Shown here one piece after another: positions 54,894 to 63,917 of a stretch of 64,000 nt of DNA. Source of the DNA: JBNFVY01 sp049943335. GTDB taxonomy: Bacteria > Pseudomonadota > Alphaproteobacteria > Rhodobacterales > Rhodobacteraceae. The translations under genes and the position numbers were made by a program. The notes beneath the pieces were generated by a model. That model was given only the letters and a program-made list of their open reading frames with translations, was not told the origin of the DNA and made no database searches. Location: contig NZ_JBNFVY010000007.1 of assembly GCF_049943335.1 (NCBI RefSeq), forward strand, positions 49,213 through 113,212. Reading direction: 5' to 3'. Positions within the stretch are counted from its first letter, which is position 1; each line of letters starts with the position of its first letter.

Positions 54894-56805
54894 TGGGACG
54901 AAAAAGCAGTCTTTGACAGACAACACAATTGGCGCACTGCTGATGCTGAACGCCTCAAAACATGGGTCGGAAATTGCGCTCCGTGAAAAAGAACGCGGAA
55001 TCTGGAAAGAAACGACCTGGGCTGAGTACGCCGAAGAGGTTGTAGCCTGCGCGGCCGGACTTGAAAAAATCGGCGTAAAGCCGGGAAAAGCGGTCCTTAT
55101 TCTGGGCGATAACCGTGCGCGGCTTTATGGTGGGATGCTGGCAATTTCGATGCTCGGCGCCTTTGCAATGCCGGCCTATCCGGGCGCAACGCTCGATGAG
55201 CTCAAGCACTTTCTTGGCGAAGTCGAAATCGTTGCCGCTATCGCAGAAGATCAAGAACAAGTAGACAAGATCCTTGAGCTCAAGGAAGCGGGCGCGAAGG
55301 GCATTGACCACATCATCTATGATGAAGCGCGCGGCCTTGGATTCTATGAGATCGACGGTTTGATGTCTTGGGATCACCTGATCGAAGTCGGGACGCACGA
55401 TCTGAATGAAGCTCCGGGTCGGCGCGACGAGATCTTGCATCGCTCAAAGCCTGAAGATCCAGCCATTTTCCTGCATTCGTCCGGTACGACGGGCAAGCCG
55501 AAAGGGATCGTTCTGAGTCAAAAGAACGTTTTCGCGGCCGCCAAGAATGGCCACGACGCAGGCGCATACGGAGAGGCTGAGGAAATTCTCGCTTATCTTC
55601 CAATGGCTTGGGTTGGGGATTACGCGATTACGGTGGCTGCCGCGCTGTTGTACCGCTTTACCGTGAACGTGCCAGAACGGCAGGAAACGGTCGTGCGGGA
55701 TATGCGCGAAATCGCACCGACATTCTATTTGGCAGCGCCCCGTAGCTGGGACCAGATGCTGACAACGATCCAGGTCGGAATGGAGGATTCAACCCGTTTG
55801 AAGAAGTGGTTGTACCATTTCTTCATGGACCGGGCCATTGCCTCAGAAACACGCAAGCTGAACGGCAAGAGTGGCGGCGCATTGGAGCCCTTGGGCCGAC
55901 TGCTGGGCGAGTTGCTCGTCTTCGGTCCGATCAAGGACCAGTTCGGTATGAGCCGTTTGAAGAACGCGTTTACTGGCGGTGAAGCCATCGGCGAAGACAC
56001 CTTTGTGTTTTACCGCGCTTTGGGCATCAAGCTGCGTCAGTTCTACGGTCAGACCGAGATCAGCGCGATCAGTGCCATGCAATCACCGAACGAAGTGCGC
56101 TTGCACACCGTTGGTAAGCCGGCGCCGGGTGTTGAGGTCAAGATTGATGACAGCGGCGAGATTCTGTTGCGCTCGGACAGCGTGTTCGCTGGCTATTACA
56201 ACAAGCCAGAAGCAAGTGCCGAGGCCCTCGAAGATGGTTGGCTGCGGACCGGTGACGCTGGATATCTTGAAGAAAACGGCCAACTGGTGGTTCTGGGGCG
56301 TGTGTCCGAGGTCATGTATACGGCCGGCGGCGAACGTTATGTTCCAAACTACATCGAGAACCGGTTGAAATTCAGCCCGTACATCAAGGACGCCGCTGTT
56401 GTTGGCGCCGGACTGGATGAACTGACCGCAATGGTCTGCGTGGATTTCGAAGCGGTCGGCCACTGGGCCGAGGTGAACGGTGTGCCTTACGTGTCCTATT
56501 CCGATCTGTCTCAGCGCGACGAGGTCGCGGCGCTGCTGCACGAGGCGTTCCAACGGGTCAACAAGGCCGTCACCGAGCCGTTGCGCCTGCAACGCTTTGT
56601 CAGCTTGCCGAAAGAATTCGACCCCGACGATGGAGAAATCACACGTACGCGAAAACTGCGCCGGAAAGTTGTGCAGGAACGCTACGCGGACGTCATCGCG
56701 GCGCTCTACGACGGTTCAAAAGAGGTTCATGTGAGCGCGCAGGTGACTTACGAGACCGGGGAAGTAGGGAAGGTCGAAAGAAGCCTTCCCATCAGGGAGG
56801 TATAA
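54886..56805 (+). CDS. Long-chain/aromatic acyl-CoA synthetase (AMP-forming)
   Basis: A 639-residue adenylate-forming ligase. The P-loop-like ATP motif is FLHSSGTTGKPKGIVLSQKN near residue 196; FYGQTEISAI near residue 385 is the A5 motif, WLRTGDAGYLEENGQLVVLGR the A7/A8 region, and an Arg/Lys-rich hinge follows. It activates a carboxylic acid to its CoA ester. Its gene lies between livG and livH with an eight-base overlap on one side and none on the other, so import and activation are tightly coupled. Confidence 0.92.
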   Translation: MVDGTKKQSLTDNTIGALLMLNASKHGSEIALREKERGIWKETTWAEYAEEVVACAAGLEKIGVKPGKAVLILGDNRARLYGGMLAISMLGAFAMPAYPGATLDELKHFLGEVEIVAAIAEDQEQVDKILELKEAGAKGIDHIIYDEARGLGFYEIDGLMSWDHLIEVGTHDLNEAPGRRDEILHRSKPEDPAIFLHSSGTTGKPKGIVLSQKNVFAAAKNGHDAGAYGEAEEILAYLPMAWVGDYAITVAAALLYRFTVNVPERQETVVRDMREIAPTFYLAAPRSWDQMLTTIQVGMEDSTRLKKWLYHFFMDRAIASETRKLNGKSGGALEPLGRLLGELLVFGPIKDQFGMSRLKNAFTGGEAIGEDTFVFYRALGIKLRQFYGQTEISAISAMQSPNEVRLHTVGKPAPGVEVKIDDSGEILLRSDSVFAGYYNKPEASAEALEDGWLRTGDAGYLEENGQLVVLGRVSEVMYTAGGERYVPNYIENRLKFSPYIKDAAVVGAGLDELTAMVCVDFEAVGHWAEVNGVPYVSYSDLSQRDEVAALLHEAFQRVNKAVTEPLRLQRFVSLPKEFDPDDGEITRTRKLRRKVVQERYADVIAALYDGSKEVHVSAQVTYETGEVGKVERSLPIREV

Positions 56806-57693
56806 ATGGATTGGGTCTTTCTATCTGAACTTGCGATCAATGGAGCCTTAACGGGCCTTTTGTATTCGCTCTTCGCCATCGGCCTGGTGCTGATTTACAA
56901 AGCCTCTTCGGTGCCGAATCTGGCGCAGGGCGGGCTGACAATGGTCGGGGCCTATGTGGTTCTTGCCCTTTCACATGACGCGGGTCTGCCGCTGTGGCTG
57001 GCCATTCCCCTTGCTGCGCTGATCATGTTCGGCCTGGGTTTTGGCATTGAACGCGTCGCTCTGCGCCGTCTTGCCGGTCGCCCTGTCGTCATGATCTTGA
57101 TGCTGACGCTCGGCCTGGACATCTTCCTGCGGGGTACAACTCTTGCGATTTGGGGTGGGACATCCAGTTCGATGGAACTGGGCGTCAGCTATGAACCGCT
57201 GTTCCTGGGTGACATCTTCGTCAGCCGCATCCATCTTGTCGGTGCGAGCGTCGCAATCGGGCTCTTTGTTGCCTTCATGCTGTTTTTCCGCAGCCGGACC
57301 GGCATCAAATTGCGCGCGATTGCAGACGACTACATGGCGTCCTGGTCCGTCGGGATTTCGGTCGAACGCGGCGTTGGCTTGTCTTGGGCGCTGGCATCGG
57401 TTGTTGCTGTCGCTGCAGGCGTCATCTGGGGCGAAATTCAGGGCGTCGATCAGTCGCTGTCGCTGCTGCTTCTCAAGGGTTTGACGGTTGCCGTGCTCGG
57501 TGGTCTCGACAGTATCCTGGGGGCCGTGATCGCCGGGATTATCCTCGGCATTGTTGAAAATGTGGGCGCTGATTTCCTCGATCCGCTTGTCGGAGGGGGT
57601 AGCCGGGAGCTCATCGTCGCCGCCGTGCTTATTCTTACGGTCATGATCCGTCCGCACGGCCTGTTTGGTCGTCACGACATCGAAAGGGTATAA
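56806..57693 (+). CDS. Liv-type ABC transporter permease (LivH-like)
   Basis: A 295-residue inner-membrane permease with about eight helices. Family segments include NGALTGLLYSLFAIGLVLIYKASSVPNLAQG near the N-terminus, FRSRTGIKLRAIADDYMASWSVGI in the middle and LGGLDSILGAVIAGIILGIVEN. The start directly follows the synthetase stop, with GGGAGG as ribosome site. Confidence 0.92.
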   Translation: MDWVFLSELAINGALTGLLYSLFAIGLVLIYKASSVPNLAQGGLTMVGAYVVLALSHDAGLPLWLAIPLAALIMFGLGFGIERVALRRLAGRPVVMILMLTLGLDIFLRGTTLAIWGGTSSSMELGVSYEPLFLGDIFVSRIHLVGASVAIGLFVAFMLFFRSRTGIKLRAIADDYMASWSVGISVERGVGLSWALASVVAVAAGVIWGEIQGVDQSLSLLLLKGLTVAVLGGLDSILGAVIAGIILGIVENVGADFLDPLVGGGSRELIVAAVLILTVMIRPHGLFGRHDIERV

Positions 57694-57696
57694 CAG

Positions 57697-58770
57697 ATGT
57701 TCTATAGACTTTCTGGTGTCCACCACGCCAACTACGTCTCGGACAGCCGTATCTTCAAGGTACCTGCTGACCGAAATCTGGCAGTATTCATCTTCGTGAT
57801 CGGGCTTGCAGCGCCCTTCATCATTCCGTCGCTTTACCTGAACAGTTACATGCTTCCGTGGCTGATTTGGACAGCGGCAGCCCTTGGCCTGAACCTGGTA
57901 ACGGGTTGGGCCGGCCAGCTTCACCTGGGGTATGCTGCGGTCATGGCCGTTGGGGCGTATTCGGCGATCCACGCCGCGCGCTTCGGGGTGCCATGGGAAT
58001 TCGCCCTGATCATCGGCGGGTTGATGTCATCGGCAATCGGCAGCCTGTTCGCCTTTGCCGCGTTGCGGGTCAAAGGTCTCTATCTGGCGCTGACAACCCT
58101 TGCGATGCAGTTCGTGATGGACTGGGTGTTGACGCACTCGCCAGCAATTTCGGGCGGCTCACACGCGTCGCTCCAATCGCCGACACTGGCGCTACTTGGC
58201 CAGGATATCACCTCTGACGCCGGCTACTACTACGTCGCCTTCGGATGGTGCGTGTTGGTGACGATCTTTATGCTGAACCTCAAACGGACTGGGCTTGGAC
58301 GTGCCTTGGTCGCCGTGCGGGAAAAAGACTTTGCTGCCGCGATCCTGGGCGTGAACAGTTTCTACTACAAGATCCTGGCCTTCGCGACGTCGTCCTTTAT
58401 TGCCGGTGTAAGCGGTGCTCTGCTGGTCGCGACGTTCTTCTTCCTGGCTGCGCCAGAGCAGTTCTCGGTGAACGTTTCGATCCAGGTCCTGGCGATGGTG
58501 ATCGTTGGCGGACTTGGCAGCGTTATCGGATCGTATTTCGGTGTCGCCTTGATCTTGCTTGTTCCCGGTTTGGTGAACAGTCTGGTCGTCGCGGGAAGTC
58601 AAGGGATGGGCATGCAGATCAATGTGGAAACTCTCGCCCATATCCCGAACGCGGTCTATGGCGCGCTGATCGTCATTATCCTTCTGATCGAACCACTGGG
58701 GCTTGGAAAGCTCTACGGCAACATTAGGGACTATCTGATGGTATGGCCCTTCGATCAGCTCAGAAAGTAA
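57697..58770 (+). CDS. Liv-type ABC transporter permease (LivM-like)
   Basis: A 357-residue permease. After a polar N-terminal 30 residues it has LGLNLVTGWAGQLHLGYAAVMAVGAY, RVKGLYLALTTLAMQFVMDW and LGRALVAVREKDFAAAILGVN (EAA-like loop), the LivM layout. It starts three bases after livH. Confidence 0.92.
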   Translation: MFYRLSGVHHANYVSDSRIFKVPADRNLAVFIFVIGLAAPFIIPSLYLNSYMLPWLIWTAAALGLNLVTGWAGQLHLGYAAVMAVGAYSAIHAARFGVPWEFALIIGGLMSSAIGSLFAFAALRVKGLYLALTTLAMQFVMDWVLTHSPAISGGSHASLQSPTLALLGQDITSDAGYYYVAFGWCVLVTIFMLNLKRTGLGRALVAVREKDFAAAILGVNSFYYKILAFATSSFIAGVSGALLVATFFFLAAPEQFSVNVSIQVLAMVIVGGLGSVIGSYFGVALILLVPGLVNSLVVAGSQGMGMQINVETLAHIPNAVYGALIVIILLIEPLGLGKLYGNIRDYLMVWPFDQLRK

Positions 58771-58776
58771 AGAGAC

Positions 58777-59595
58777 ATGCCGATGCAAGAAAAAGTTGAA
58801 GCCCAGCCCATTCTGTCAATGAACAGTGTCGAGGTGCTGTACGACAATGTGATGCTGGCGATCAAAGGTGTTTCGGTTCAGGTCCCAAAAGGCGAGATGA
58901 TCGCACTCTTGGGCTCGAACGGAGCGGGAAAAAGCACCACACTGAAAGCGATCAGCGGTCTTTTGAAGGTCGAACGCGGACGCATCAGCCGAGGTGAAAT
59001 AACGTTCCAGGGAACAGACATTACCGATATGGCTGCGCAAAAGCGGGTCGAAATGGGTATCTGTCATGTGATTGAAGGGCGACGCGTCTTTGAACACCTG
59101 ACGCCGGATGAAAACCTGACTGCTGCTGCGCCGCGTGGAATGTCACGATCGACGCTGAATGCGGAAAAGGAAAAGATCTACGCCTATTTCCCGCGACTTG
59201 CCCAGCGGCGCAATTCGCAGGCAGGGTATCTGTCAGGTGGCGAGCAACAAATGCTCGCCATTGGACGGGCGTTGGTGACCCAGCCGAAACTGTTGATGCT
59301 CGACGAGCCAAGTCTTGGGCTTGCGCCTTTCCTGGTGGCAGAAATCTTTGGCATTTTGCAAAAGATCAATAAAGATGAAGGTCTGTCTGTTCTGTTGGTT
59401 GAGCAAAACGCGTTGGCTGCACTGGAAATCGTTTCGCAAGGGTACCTGATTGAAAACGGCCGCGTTGTCATGCACGGCACGGCCGAAGCTCTCAAATCCA
59501 ACTCTGACATTCAGGAATTCTATCTGGGCGGCGGGGAAGGCACTGATTTCCACAACGTCAAGCATTACAGTCGCCGCAAGCGTTGGCTGAGCTAA
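58777..59595 (+). CDS. Liv-type ABC transporter ATP-binding protein (LivF-like)
   Basis: A 272-residue ABC ATPase. Walker A is LLGSNGAGKSTTLKAI near residue 45, the signature YLSGGEQQMLAIGRAL near residue 150 is canonical, and Walker B is LMLDEPSLGLAP. It pairs with the LivG-like ATPase. It starts six bases after livM; an ATG six bases later is also possible. The C-terminal 25 residues (GTDFHNVKHYSRRKRWLS) extend past usual LivF proteins. Confidence 0.92.
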   Translation: MPMQEKVEAQPILSMNSVEVLYDNVMLAIKGVSVQVPKGEMIALLGSNGAGKSTTLKAISGLLKVERGRISRGEITFQGTDITDMAAQKRVEMGICHVIEGRRVFEHLTPDENLTAAAPRGMSRSTLNAEKEKIYAYFPRLAQRRNSQAGYLSGGEQQMLAIGRALVTQPKLLMLDEPSLGLAPFLVAEIFGILQKINKDEGLSVLLVEQNALAALEIVSQGYLIENGRVVMHGTAEALKSNSDIQEFYLGGGEGTDFHNVKHYSRRKRWLS

Positions 59596-59635
59596 AGACC
59601 AAAGAAGAAGAAAGAGAACGTTCAGGGAGGACGAA

Positions 59636-60874
59636 ATGAAACTATTAGCCAAAGCGCTGGCCGTGGTGGCCACGGTAGGCGGAAGTATATCCGCCACCCA
59701 GGTCATGGCCGAGCCATTCAAAGTGGGTGTTTGTTACGACCTCAGCAAGGCATACACTTTTGCCTCGCCACAGGTGTCGCAGGCCGCAATGGACCTGGCC
59801 AAGCTGATCAATACCAAGGGCGGGATCGGTGGCGAGCCGGTTGAAGTGATCGTTCGCGATCACGGCAATGAACCGCAGCGCGGGATTGAATGTTACTCCA
59901 AGCTCAGCCGCGAGGGCGTCTTTGTCTTCGACACGTTGTCCACGCCGGTGTCACTGGCCATCCTGCCACGTGCGATGGAAGACGAACGCATTCTGATGCA
60001 ATCTCTCGTCGGTCGTGGTGATGCGGTGGACGGGACTGTCTTCGACTGGGTCTATCCGGTTGGACCGACATACTGGGGGCAGGCCGCCAACGATGTCGCC
60101 TATATCAAACAGGTTCATGACGGCGATCTTTCTGGAGTGAAAATCGGGTTCGTCTATTTCGATTATCCCTTCGGTCAGGAACCGATCGAAATTCTCAAAA
60201 CCCTGTCCGAAAAAGAAGGTTTTGAACTGGATCTTTATCCGGTGCCGCTGCCTGGCAGCGATCAGGCCGGTGTGTGGTCGAAAGTGCGCCGCGACAAGCC
60301 AGATCATGTGATTGTCTGGATGCTGGGCGGTGCGCATGTGGTCGCGTCGAAAGAGATGCAGCGTAATCGCATCCCGATGGAAAAGTACATTTCCGTCAAT
60401 TGGCTGAACGAAGTCGATATCGAGAACATCGGCAATGAGGCGGCCAAGGGTATCAAGCGCGGCACCAATGTTGTGGGCGGCCCTGACGTGGCCTTGCGCC
60501 AGGAGATCATGACCGAGCTCTATGAAAAGGGAGAGGGTTCGGGTCCGATCGAGAAAACCCAGGACGTTTTCTACAACACCGGGTTGGCGATGTATTCGAT
60601 CGTGTTCGAAGCAGCACGCAAGGCGGCTGAACTTGAGGGCCTGCCAATCACCCCGACGTCCTACAAAGCCGGTCTCGAGTCGCTCAAAGACTTTGATGCC
60701 AACGGGCTGATGGCGCCGATTACCGTGACTGCCGAAGATCACGGTGGCGGCGGAAAAACCCGCATCGAAATGTGGGACGGTGCAAAATGGGTGCCACAAA
60801 CCGATTGGATCGCTGAATACAGCGATGTCGTGTGGGACGTGGTGAAGGAAAGTTCCTCCAAGTACACTCAATAG
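59636..60874 (+). CDS. Periplasmic substrate-binding protein 1 (LivK-like)
   Basis: A 412-residue type I periplasmic binding protein with a signal peptide ending near ATQVMAEPF. It has the conserved GVCYDLSKAYTFASPQVSQAA opening and a two-lobe body. The next gene encodes a paralogue similar along its whole length (for example PFGQEPIEILKTLSEKEGFEL in both). A GGGAGG ribosome site is present. It delivers the ligand to the permease; the ligand is probably an organic acid rather than an amino acid, judged only by context. Confidence 0.9.
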   Translation: MKLLAKALAVVATVGGSISATQVMAEPFKVGVCYDLSKAYTFASPQVSQAAMDLAKLINTKGGIGGEPVEVIVRDHGNEPQRGIECYSKLSREGVFVFDTLSTPVSLAILPRAMEDERILMQSLVGRGDAVDGTVFDWVYPVGPTYWGQAANDVAYIKQVHDGDLSGVKIGFVYFDYPFGQEPIEILKTLSEKEGFELDLYPVPLPGSDQAGVWSKVRRDKPDHVIVWMLGGAHVVASKEMQRNRIPMEKYISVNWLNEVDIENIGNEAAKGIKRGTNVVGGPDVALRQEIMTELYEKGEGSGPIEKTQDVFYNTGLAMYSIVFEAARKAAELEGLPITPTSYKAGLESLKDFDANGLMAPITVTAEDHGGGGKTRIEMWDGAKWVPQTDWIAEYSDVVWDVVKESSSKYTQ

Positions 60875-60878
60875 CAGG

Positions 60879-60943
60879 GCTGACAATAGCAAGGTCAGCG
60901 TCACGCGGGGCGTCGGCGCGCCCGTACATGGCAAAGGCGCCCC
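60879..60943 (+). other. Stem-loops between the two binding-protein genes
   Basis: A 6-bp stem (GCTGAC / GTCAGC, 60879-60899) and a second with arms GGGGCG / CGCCCC (60907-60943) fill the gap. Neither has a T-run; such hairpins after binding-protein genes commonly stabilise the message. Confidence 0.5.
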
Positions 60944-60971
60944 AAAGAACTATCAACGGGAGAAATACAAA

Positions 60972-62222
60972 ATGAAGTTCAAACAGCAAATCAAAGCGGT
61001 GGCTCTTACAGCCGCTTTGGCAACATCCGCAACAATGGCGACAGCGCAGGACAAAGAGCCGATCCGGTTCGGACTGTGCTTCGACCTCAGCAAATCCTAC
61101 ACCTTCATCTCGCCCCAGGTGGCACAAGCGGCCCAGGATTTGGCCATGTACACCAACGAAAACGGTGGCATCGAAGGGCATCCGATTGAAATCATCGTCC
61201 GCGATCACGGCAACGAACCGCAGCGCGGCGTGGAATGCTATGAGCAGCTCAAGCGTGACGGTGTTTTCATTTTCAACTTCCTGTCCACGCCTGTCACGAA
61301 CGCGGTCCTGCCGCGTGCGATGAAGGACGGAAACGTTCTGATGCAATCCTTCGTTGGCCGCGGCGACGCAGTTGACGGTGAAGTATTCGAATGGGTGTTC
61401 CCGGTCGGTCCGACCTACTGGCAGCAGGCTGCAAACGACGTTGCCTATATCAAAGAGCAAATGGGCGGCGATCTGTCCGAGGCAAAGATCGGCTTCGTTT
61501 ATCTCGATTACCCCTTCGGCCAGGAGCCGATCGAAATCCTGAAAACACTTTCCGAAAAGGAAGGCTTCGAACTTGAACTCTATCCTGTGCCGCTGCCCGG
61601 TTCCGATCAGGCTGGCGCCTGGAGTAAGGTTCGTCGCGACAAGCCTGACTACATGATCAGCTGGCTGCTGGCTGGCGGACACGTCGTCGCCTCCAAGGAA
61701 ATGCGCCGTAACCGCTTCCCGATTGATCGTTACCTGGCCGTGAACTGGCTGAACGAAGTCGACATCGCCAACATCGGCGCGGAAGATGCCAAAGGCATTC
61801 TTCGCGGCACCAACGTGGCCGGCGGCCAGGAAGTTCCGATCGTGAAAACGATGCTGGAAACCTACTATGCCAACGGCAAAGGCAGCGGACCTGAAAGCCT
61901 GGTTCGTGACGTGTACTACAACACCGGAATGGCGATTTACTCGACTGGTTTTGAAGCCGCGCGTATTGCGATTGCCGAACATGGCTGGCCGATCACGCCG
62001 GAAAGCATGAAGAAAGCTTATGAAACGATCGAGAATTTCGATGGCAATGGCGTCATGGCTCCGGTTACGGTGACCGAAAAAGATCACGGTGGCGGCGGCA
62101 AGACCCGTGTCGAACAGTGGAATGGCGAAACCTGGGTTCCGCTGACTGATTGGAGCGCCGACTACCTCGATGTGGTGTGGGAAGTTATCCGGGAAAGCTC
62201 CGGGAAGTTCACCGTCGAATAA
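60972..62222 (+). CDS. Periplasmic substrate-binding protein 2 (LivK-like)
   Basis: A 416-residue paralogue of the preceding protein, with a signal peptide ending near MATAQDKEP and the same GLCFDLSKSYTFISPQVAQAA opening. The two share order, length and most motifs but differ throughout in detail, so this is an old rather than recent duplication. GGGAGA precedes the ATG. Two binding proteins for one permease suggest two related ligands or affinities. Confidence 0.9.
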   Translation: MKFKQQIKAVALTAALATSATMATAQDKEPIRFGLCFDLSKSYTFISPQVAQAAQDLAMYTNENGGIEGHPIEIIVRDHGNEPQRGVECYEQLKRDGVFIFNFLSTPVTNAVLPRAMKDGNVLMQSFVGRGDAVDGEVFEWVFPVGPTYWQQAANDVAYIKEQMGGDLSEAKIGFVYLDYPFGQEPIEILKTLSEKEGFELELYPVPLPGSDQAGAWSKVRRDKPDYMISWLLAGGHVVASKEMRRNRFPIDRYLAVNWLNEVDIANIGAEDAKGILRGTNVAGGQEVPIVKTMLETYYANGKGSGPESLVRDVYYNTGMAIYSTGFEAARIAIAEHGWPITPESMKKAYETIENFDGNGVMAPVTVTEKDHGGGGKTRVEQWNGETWVPLTDWSADYLDVVWEVIRESSGKFTVE

Positions 62223-62229
62223 GAAAAAC

Positions 62230-62255
62230 CCCCCGCGGCAAACTTGTCGCGGGGG
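62230..62255 (+). other. Stem-loop after the second binding-protein gene
   Basis: CCCCCGCG / CGCGGGGG arms with further pairing inside (GCAA/TTGT) form a strong hairpin seven bases after the stop. No T-run follows, so it is better seen as an mRNA 3' stabiliser or partial terminator than a full terminator. Confidence 0.6.
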
Positions 62256-62306
62256 AACCCCGAGACCCTACGTTCGTATGTAATCCAAAGAGACGAAGCA
62301 GATATC

Positions 62307-63083
62307 ATGAGCCCTATTGATGTGAAGATCGAAGACGGCATCGCGACCGTCTGTATCAACCGGCCCGAGCGCAAGAACGCTCTGTCCGTGGCCGCGACGA
62401 ACGGGCTGACAGATGCCTGGGAAAAGATCGATGCAGATGACAGCGTACGCGTCGCAATTCTGACTTCGGCCGATTGCGGTGTGTTCAGCGCCGGCTTGGA
62501 TTTGAAGGAAGCGACTCAAATCGCGAAGGAAGAAGGCGTCGACATCCTGACGAAGATGCGCGACCCGTTCCACGAAACCATGAGCGCTTGCAAAAAACCC
62601 ATCATCGCGGCAATGACCGGATCCTTGATGGCGGGCGGCATGATGCTCACGCTGAACTGCGACCTTCGCGTCGGCCTCAAGGGCACCAAGGTTGGCATTA
62701 CCGAGGTCAAGATCGGTCGCGGATCGCCTTGGGCCGCGCCGGCGCTGTCGATGTTGCCGCAGCCCATCCTGATGGAAATTGTTCTGACCGGCGATTTGAT
62801 GCCGATCGAGCGTCTGCACGAATATGGATTTACCAACTACCTGGAAGACACGCCGGACGCCGTGCGCGCGCGCGCACTTGACCTTGCCAAGCGGATTGCC
62901 AGCGCGGCCCCGCTTTCGGTGATCGCGGCAAAGGGCAGCGTACGTGCAACCATGGATCTGGGCTGCGCGGGTGGCCTGAAAGAAGGCAAACGTCTGCACG
63001 AAGTTGTATACGCCAGCAACGACGCGATCGAAGGCCCCAAAGCTTTCGCCGAAAAACGCGCGCCCGTCTGGACCGGAACCTGA
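62307..63083 (+). CDS. Enoyl-CoA hydratase/isomerase family protein 1
   Basis: A 258-residue crotonase. The oxyanion-hole segments are VFSAGLDLKEA near residue 57 and MTGSLMAGGMMLTLNCDLRVG near residue 104; the catalytic-Glu positions look occupied (GITEVKIGRGSPWA and PILMEIVLTG), consistent with hydratase activity. The ATG at 62307 is preferred to one 63 bases upstream that lies next to the hairpin. It begins the beta-oxidation part of the operon. Confidence 0.87.
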   Translation: MSPIDVKIEDGIATVCINRPERKNALSVAATNGLTDAWEKIDADDSVRVAILTSADCGVFSAGLDLKEATQIAKEEGVDILTKMRDPFHETMSACKKPIIAAMTGSLMAGGMMLTLNCDLRVGLKGTKVGITEVKIGRGSPWAAPALSMLPQPILMEIVLTGDLMPIERLHEYGFTNYLEDTPDAVRARALDLAKRIASAAPLSVIAAKGSVRATMDLGCAGGLKEGKRLHEVVYASNDAIEGPKAFAEKRAPVWTGT

Positions 63084-63094
63084 AGGAGCCCGCA

Positions 63095-63877
63095 ATGTCC
63101 GCACTCATACGATTGGACAGGGACGGCCCTGTCGGCATCTTGCGCTTTTTGCAGCATGACAAACGTAACCCTTACAACTTGCTGTTCGTTGAGGAATTGG
63201 TCACGCTGTTACGTGAAGCCGATGAGGACGATACGATCCGCGCCGTGATCATGACCGGCGGCGATCATTTCAGCAGCGGCGGGGATCTCGTCGGGTTTCA
63301 GGATGAAATCGCGAAAGGTGCCAGAGCCACGTTCGAAATGATCGACAAGGTGCATGATGGCGGACGCGCGGCCTATACGTTCCGCAAGCCTCTGATCTCT
63401 GCCGTTTGCGGCGTCGCATTCGGCGCGGGTCTCAGCTTGGCCCTGTCGGCTGATATCGTCGTGGCTGCCGAAGATGCGCGGCTGTGCGAAGTGTTTGCCC
63501 GCGTTGGCGGCTGCCCTGACACTGGGTCGAGCTGGCTTCTCCAGCAACGCGCCGGCGCGGGGGTGGCGCGGATGCTCGTTCTTACGGGACGTGAGATCGA
63601 TGGACGCACCGCCAAGGAACTGCGTGTCGTGGAAGAATGTGTACCGGCTGCGCAAGTCGAAAGCCGCGCGCTTGAGATCGCGCGTGAAATTGCCCAGCAT
63701 CCAATGTTCGGCGTACAGACCGCCAAGCAGGTGATGCGCGCCACAGCAGAGTGTAGCTATCTGGAAGCGCTGAATATCGAACGTGACTCCCAAAGTGTTC
63801 TGTTGTGCGCACATGACTTTCCCGAGGCCATGAAAGCCTTCTCAGAAAAACGAAAACCGAAATTCAAAGACCGCTAA
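63095..63877 (+). CDS. Enoyl-CoA hydratase/isomerase family protein 2 (PaaG-like)
   Basis: A 260-residue crotonase. Oxyanion segments are HFSSGGDLVGFQ near residue 61 and SAVCGVAFGAGLSLALSADIVVA near residue 102. FARVGGCPDTGSSWLLQQRAG has Asp where the second Glu of hydratases would be, as in PaaG-type isomerases. It starts 11 bases after the first crotonase with GGAG upstream. Together the two could hydrate and isomerise enoyl-CoA intermediates. Confidence 0.88.
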   Translation: MSALIRLDRDGPVGILRFLQHDKRNPYNLLFVEELVTLLREADEDDTIRAVIMTGGDHFSSGGDLVGFQDEIAKGARATFEMIDKVHDGGRAAYTFRKPLISAVCGVAFGAGLSLALSADIVVAAEDARLCEVFARVGGCPDTGSSWLLQQRAGAGVARMLVLTGREIDGRTAKELRVVEECVPAAQVESRALEIAREIAQHPMFGVQTAKQVMRATAECSYLEALNIERDSQSVLLCAHDFPEAMKAFSEKRKPKFKDR

Positions 63878-63917
63878 GACAGTCAAAACAACATCGAAAA
63901 ATCAAGGAGATACCGTG

